Notes under the pieces: model-generated
Database searches by the model: none
What the model was told of the DNA's origin: nothing
What the model saw: only the letters and a program-made list of their open reading frames with translations
Shown: piece by piece, positions 61,774-64,000 of the stretch
Numbering within the stretch: the first letter of the stretch is position 1
How the letters are laid out: the number at the start of each line of letters is the position of its first letter
Position numbers and translations under genes: made by a program
DNA from: Leucobacter sp. 7(1)
GTDB lineage: Bacteria; Actinomycetota; Actinomycetes; Actinomycetales; Microbacteriaceae
Direction: 5' to 3'
Assembly (NCBI RefSeq): GCF_900163635.1
Contig: NZ_FUID01000058.1
Coordinates: 1 to 64,000, forward strand
Length of the DNA stretch: 64,000 nt

Positions 61774-63077
61774 CCGCGCGACCCGAGTTGCACCAGCTGC
61801 GGCCCACCACAGCAGCCTCCCGCCTCCTCCTCGGGCGCATCGAACACGCCGCTGCCACCGCAGACCCCGGTATCCGGCAGCACGAGATCGACCCGGGCTG
61901 CCGCCTCCAGATCACCGGCAAGCGATGCGACGACCGAGCGGACCTGCTCGTACCCGGTCATCGCGAGAAACGTCGGCGCCCGCCCATACGACTTCGCCCC
62001 GACGATGAAGAACCCCAGCTCCGGATGCGACAGCTCCGCCGCCCCGGTCGCCCGCACCGAACCGCAGGAGTGAATGTTCGGGTCGACCTCGGACGCGACC
62101 CGCACCGGAGCCTGGAGCCGGTAGTCGAGCTCGAGCCGCACTTCGGTGAGGAACGACAGATCCGGTCGGTACCCCGTCAGCACGACCACCCGATTAGCCG
62201 GATCGAGCACCCGCCCATCCTCGGCCGCAACGACGGCTCGCCCACCCGCGACGGTGATTACCTCGGTGCGGAACCCGGTGACGAAAGTGACCAAGCCCGC
62301 GTCGACGGCCTGTTTCGCGCGCTGGCCCAGCACGCCGCGTTCGGCCAGCTCATCGGCCGCACCGCCACCAAAGGTGTTGCCGACCGTACCGCGCCGCAGC
62401 ACCCACGACACCCGCGTCGCAGGATGCTCCCGCACGACCGCAGCGAGCTCGATGATCGCCGTCGCCGCCGAATGCCCGCTCCCGACCACCACGACATGCT
62501 TACCCGCCAGTGCTGCGGCGTCGGCCGGATCCGGGATGCGATGCGTCACCAGGCCCGCCGCGGCCGCGGCCTGCTCACCGAGCGCCGGCAGCCCGTTCGC
62601 GCCGGCCGGTGCCGGATGCGTCCACGTTCCCGACGCGTCGATCACCGCCCGCGCCTCGACCCGCACCTCGGTGCCATCCGCGTCCCGCAGCTGCACGACG
62701 AACGGCTGCTCGGCCCGGCCCGCATCCACCGACAGATCACGGCCCTTCCGCGCCACCCCGACCACGCGCGCGCCGTATCGCACACGCCCGCCGAGCGCAG
62801 CGGCAAGCGGGGCGAGGTACCCGCCGATCCATTCCCCGCCCGTGGGATACCCGCCGCTCGGCACCTTCCATCCGTCCGCGGCGAGCAGCCGAGACGCGGC
62901 AGCATCGACCAGCTCCGGCCACGGCGAGAACAGGCGCACGTGCCGCCACTGCGCGACCGAGGCCGCCGCCACCGGCCCCGCCTCAACCACCACCGGCTCG
63001 ATCCCACGCTCCAGCAGATGCGCCGCCGTAGCCAGCCCCTGCGGGCCCGCACCGATCACAACCACAGGCAGATCCAT
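61770..63077 (-). CDS. FAD-dependent oxidoreductase with Cys-rich tail
   Basis: The 435-residue product has FAD motif GAGPQGLATAAHLLERGI, NAD(P) motif GSGHSAATAIIELA, and LTGYRPDLSF. Near the C-terminus are CGGSG and GGCCGGPQLV, with three Cys residues that could bind a soft metalloid. It is divergent from arsR and shares its operator region, so it is probably arsenic-inducible. ATG at 63077 is chosen; a GTG 12 nt upstream is an alternative. Its reaction is unknown. Confidence 0.82.
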   Translation of the reverse strand: MDLPVVVIGAGPQGLATAAHLLERGIEPVVVEAGPVAAASVAQWRHVRLFSPWPELVDAAASRLLAADGWKVPSGGYPTGGEWIGGYLAPLAAALGGRVRYGARVVGVARKGRDLSVDAGRAEQPFVVQLRDADGTEVRVEARAVIDASGTWTHPAPAGANGLPALGEQAAAAAGLVTHRIPDPADAAALAGKHVVVVGSGHSAATAIIELAAVVREHPATRVSWVLRRGTVGNTFGGGAADELAERGVLGQRAKQAVDAGLVTFVTGFRTEVITVAGGRAVVAAEDGRVLDPANRVVVLTGYRPDLSFLTEVRLELDYRLQAPVRVASEVDPNIHSCGSVRATGAAELSHPELGFFIVGAKSYGRAPTFLAMTGYEQVRSVVASLAGDLEAAARVDLVLPDTGVCGGSGVFDAPEEEAGGCCGGPQLVQLGSRG

Positions 63078-63091
63078 CACAACCCCCACTC

Positions 63092-63149
63092 ATCGATAAA
63101 CTTCAATGCGATAAGGCTCCACCACGTATCGACAAATGTCAATACGTGG
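63092..63149. promoter_or_regulatory. ArsR boxes between divergent arsR and flavin gene
   Basis: Two direct copies fit ATCGAYAAANNTCAATRCG (63092-63110 and 63128-63146). The second sits inside the inverted repeat CCACGTAT/ATACGTGG (63122-63129 and 63142-63149). Their position between the two start codons suits repression of both genes. Confidence 0.7.
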
Positions 63150-63164
63150 TGGAGAATGGGTGCC

Positions 63165-63503
63165 ATGACCACCACCGCACCCGCGACGTCCAGTGCCTGC
63201 TGCTTGCCCGGCGGTCAGCCCCTCGACGACGCCGAGGCGATCCAGCTCGCGCGCGTCTTCAAAGCCCTCGGAGATCCAGCACGGGTGAAGCTGTTCTCCC
63301 TGATCGTGGCCTCCGCGAACGGCGAGATGTGCGTGTGCGACCTCACCGAACCCGTCGGGCTCTCCCAGCCGACTGTCTCGCACCACATGAAACTCCTCGT
63401 CGACGCCGGGCTCGTCACCCGAGAACAACGCGGACGCTGGGCCTACTACGCGCCCGCCCCCGGCCCCCTCCTCACAGCCGTCCGCCACCTCACCGAGCAA
63501 TGA
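63165..63503 (+). CDS. arsR: ArsR family transcriptional repressor
   Basis: The 112-residue winged HTH has the arsenite-binding motif MCVCDLTEPVG, the recognition helix LSQPTVSHHMKLLVDAGL, and an additional CC pair near the N-terminus (SSACCLPGG). It should release its operators on binding As(III). ATG at 63165 is chosen with GGAG 11 nt upstream; ATG at 63156 lies too close to it. It is the last gene before the island's right end. Confidence 0.92.
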   Translation: MTTTAPATSSACCLPGGQPLDDAEAIQLARVFKALGDPARVKLFSLIVASANGEMCVCDLTEPVGLSQPTVSHHMKLLVDAGLVTREQRGRWAYYAPAPGPLLTAVRHLTEQ

Positions 63504-63534
63504 GACCACGCAGGACCCCCTCGACGGCTCCGGG

Positions 63535-63567
63535 TGCGTCCGCATCTTTGCTGAACATGCGGACGCA
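63535..63567 (+). terminator. terminator after arsR
   Basis: TGCGTCCGCAT (63535-63545) pairs perfectly with ATGCGGACGCA (63557-63567) over 11 bp with an 11-nt loop, 32 bp after the arsR stop. Confidence 0.65.
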
Positions 63568-63608
63568 TACCCCCAGAAACACGCCCTGCATCCGCGCCTT
63601 CCCGGTAA

Positions 63609-64000
63609 TCAAGCATCAGAATTCCTGAACTTGCGGGGAACAGATGTCATTCGCTGGGTGGTATCGAACGCAGCCAGCTCGGCCGGGTGGAGTTGGTGCT
63701 GGACGACGAAGGAGCGTTCCTTGATCCGCCAGAGTCCTTGTCCGGTGCCGAGTCCTGGGAGGAGTTTCTGTTCGGTGCCGGTGAGGCCGAGGGCGGCGGC
63801 GGTGGCTCCGAGTTGGTCGGGTTCTTGTCGGTAGATGATCCGCGTCTCCGCGTTCGCCAGGAGCGAGTTGGCGAGGGCGCGCATGGCGGAGCCGGAGTCG
63901 CCGACGTTGTCGAGGTCGGTGAGTTTGTGGAAGATCAGCATGTTCGCGATCCCGTAATGCCTCGCGAGTCGCCATTGCGCATCCATCCGCCGCAGCAGGG
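63609..64000 (-). CDS. VirB4-like conjugation ATPase, C-terminal end (partial)
   Basis: The frame is open to the window edge, so only about 130 C-terminal residues are seen. FHKLTDLDNVGDSGSAMRAL, then NAETRIIYRQEPDQL and LPGLGTGQGLWRIKERSFVV, are typical of the end of actinobacterial TraC/VirB4-type ATPases that drive the type IV secretion channel. The last residues (after TTQRM) overlap the proposed island end and may have been altered by the insertion. Confidence 0.78.
   Translation of the reverse strand, partial: LLRRMDAQWRLARHYGIANMLIFHKLTDLDNVGDSGSAMRALANSLLANAETRIIYRQEPDQLGATAAALGLTGTEQKLLPGLGTGQGLWRIKERSFVVQHQLHPAELAAFDTTQRMTSVPRKFRNSDA

Larger units (their letters stand above)
49014..63635. 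mobile_element. recombinase-bounded arsenic/oxyanion resistance island inside the ICE
   Basis: The block starts with a three-gene recombinase module and ends just after arsR at the 3' end of the VirB4-like gene. The left end (49014-49036) and right end (63617-63635) share ATTCCTGAA followed by a TGCGGGG box. No long terminal inverted repeats are seen, as in Tn554-like elements, which also use tyrosine recombinases. The boundaries are inferred. Confidence 0.5.
35870..64000. mobile_element. integrative conjugative element inserted at tRNA-Pro (right end outside window)
   Basis: The element begins at the 3' end of tRNA-Pro. It carries an integrase and excisionase next to the tRNA, then DUF4913-like, ssb, VirD4-type coupling protein, surface protein, dprA-like and, at the window edge, a VirB4-like ATPase. 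I found no second copy of the tRNA 3' end in the window, so the right attachment site lies further right. A conjugative origin, relaxase and most of the secretion genes are not in view. Confidence 0.85.

Noticed and set aside
61788-63164. Long 5' extension of arsR
   Set aside because: The extension is antisense to the flavin oxidoreductase, and the ArsR domain begins right after the ATG at 63165.
63616-63975. 119-codon frame beside the VirB4-like end
   Set aside because: Its Arg/His/Pro-rich product is a shadow; the adjacent frame carries clear VirB4/TraC-type motifs.

Overview
This is a 64 kb piece of a high-GC Gram-positive chromosome, most likely Microbacteriaceae (a Leucobacter-like actinobacterium). 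That rests on the gene order tlyA-nadK-recN-pyrG-xerD-parA-scpA-scpB-rluB-tyrA-cmk-der, the heavy use of ATGA/GTGA stop-start overlaps, GTG and TTG starts, and many TANNNT -10 boxes lying 6-8 nt before a start codon (leaderless mRNAs). The genus is inferred; family-level placement is firmer.

Positions 1-35,870 are chromosomal backbone. They open with the 3' end of a 5S rRNA and its terminator. A translation/repair/nucleotide block follows: a repeat-rich TPR-like protein, a HAD phosphatase, TlyA, NAD kinase, RecN, an AI-2E-type permease, CTP synthase, a Nudix hydrolase and XerD. Between xerD and parA sits an accessory block (about 11.7-19.9 kb) holding two dispersed palindromic elements, a PEBP-family protein, a family-3 ABC importer, and a tightly overlapping acyl-CoA operon (crotonase, acyl-CoA ligase, TetR, SDR, MaoC). 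Then come parA-scpA-scpB-rluB-tyrA-cmk-der. RluB carries a very long Arg/Gly/Asp-rich tail. Next are a DUF817 membrane protein, a TetR-controlled MFS exporter with a tandem operator, RraA-like, YhhN-like, Nudix and FMN-binding proteins.

At 35,796 an intact tRNA-Pro(GGG) marks the insertion point of an integrative conjugative element (ICE) that runs off the right edge. Its genes are integrase, excisionase, a DUF4913-like protein, SSB, a VirD4-type coupling protein, a sortase-anchored surface protein, a DprA homologue and, at the right edge, the C-terminus of a VirB4-like ATPase. A 5' half copy of the tRNA lies 91 bp upstream of the intact one.

Two cargo blocks sit inside the ICE. The first (45.4-48.8 kb) is a GT1 glycosyltransferase with a partner protein of unknown function, followed by an NhaA antiporter. 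Both transcripts appear to begin with the same 24-nt RNA leader at the same distance from the -10 box, which is the best candidate for an undescribed regulatory system here. The second (about 49.0-63.6 kb) looks like a separate island. It begins with a three-gene recombinase module (tyrosine recombinase, XRE protein, Zn-ribbon protein with a decayed recombinase fold) and carries oxyanion resistance and uptake genes: thioredoxin reductase, thioredoxin, ACR3 arsenite pump, an ArsR-ArsC fusion, ArsC, ChrA, MerR, a SulP transporter, an MFS transporter, two flavin oxidoreductases and ArsR. Related short sequences at both ends may be its attachment sites.
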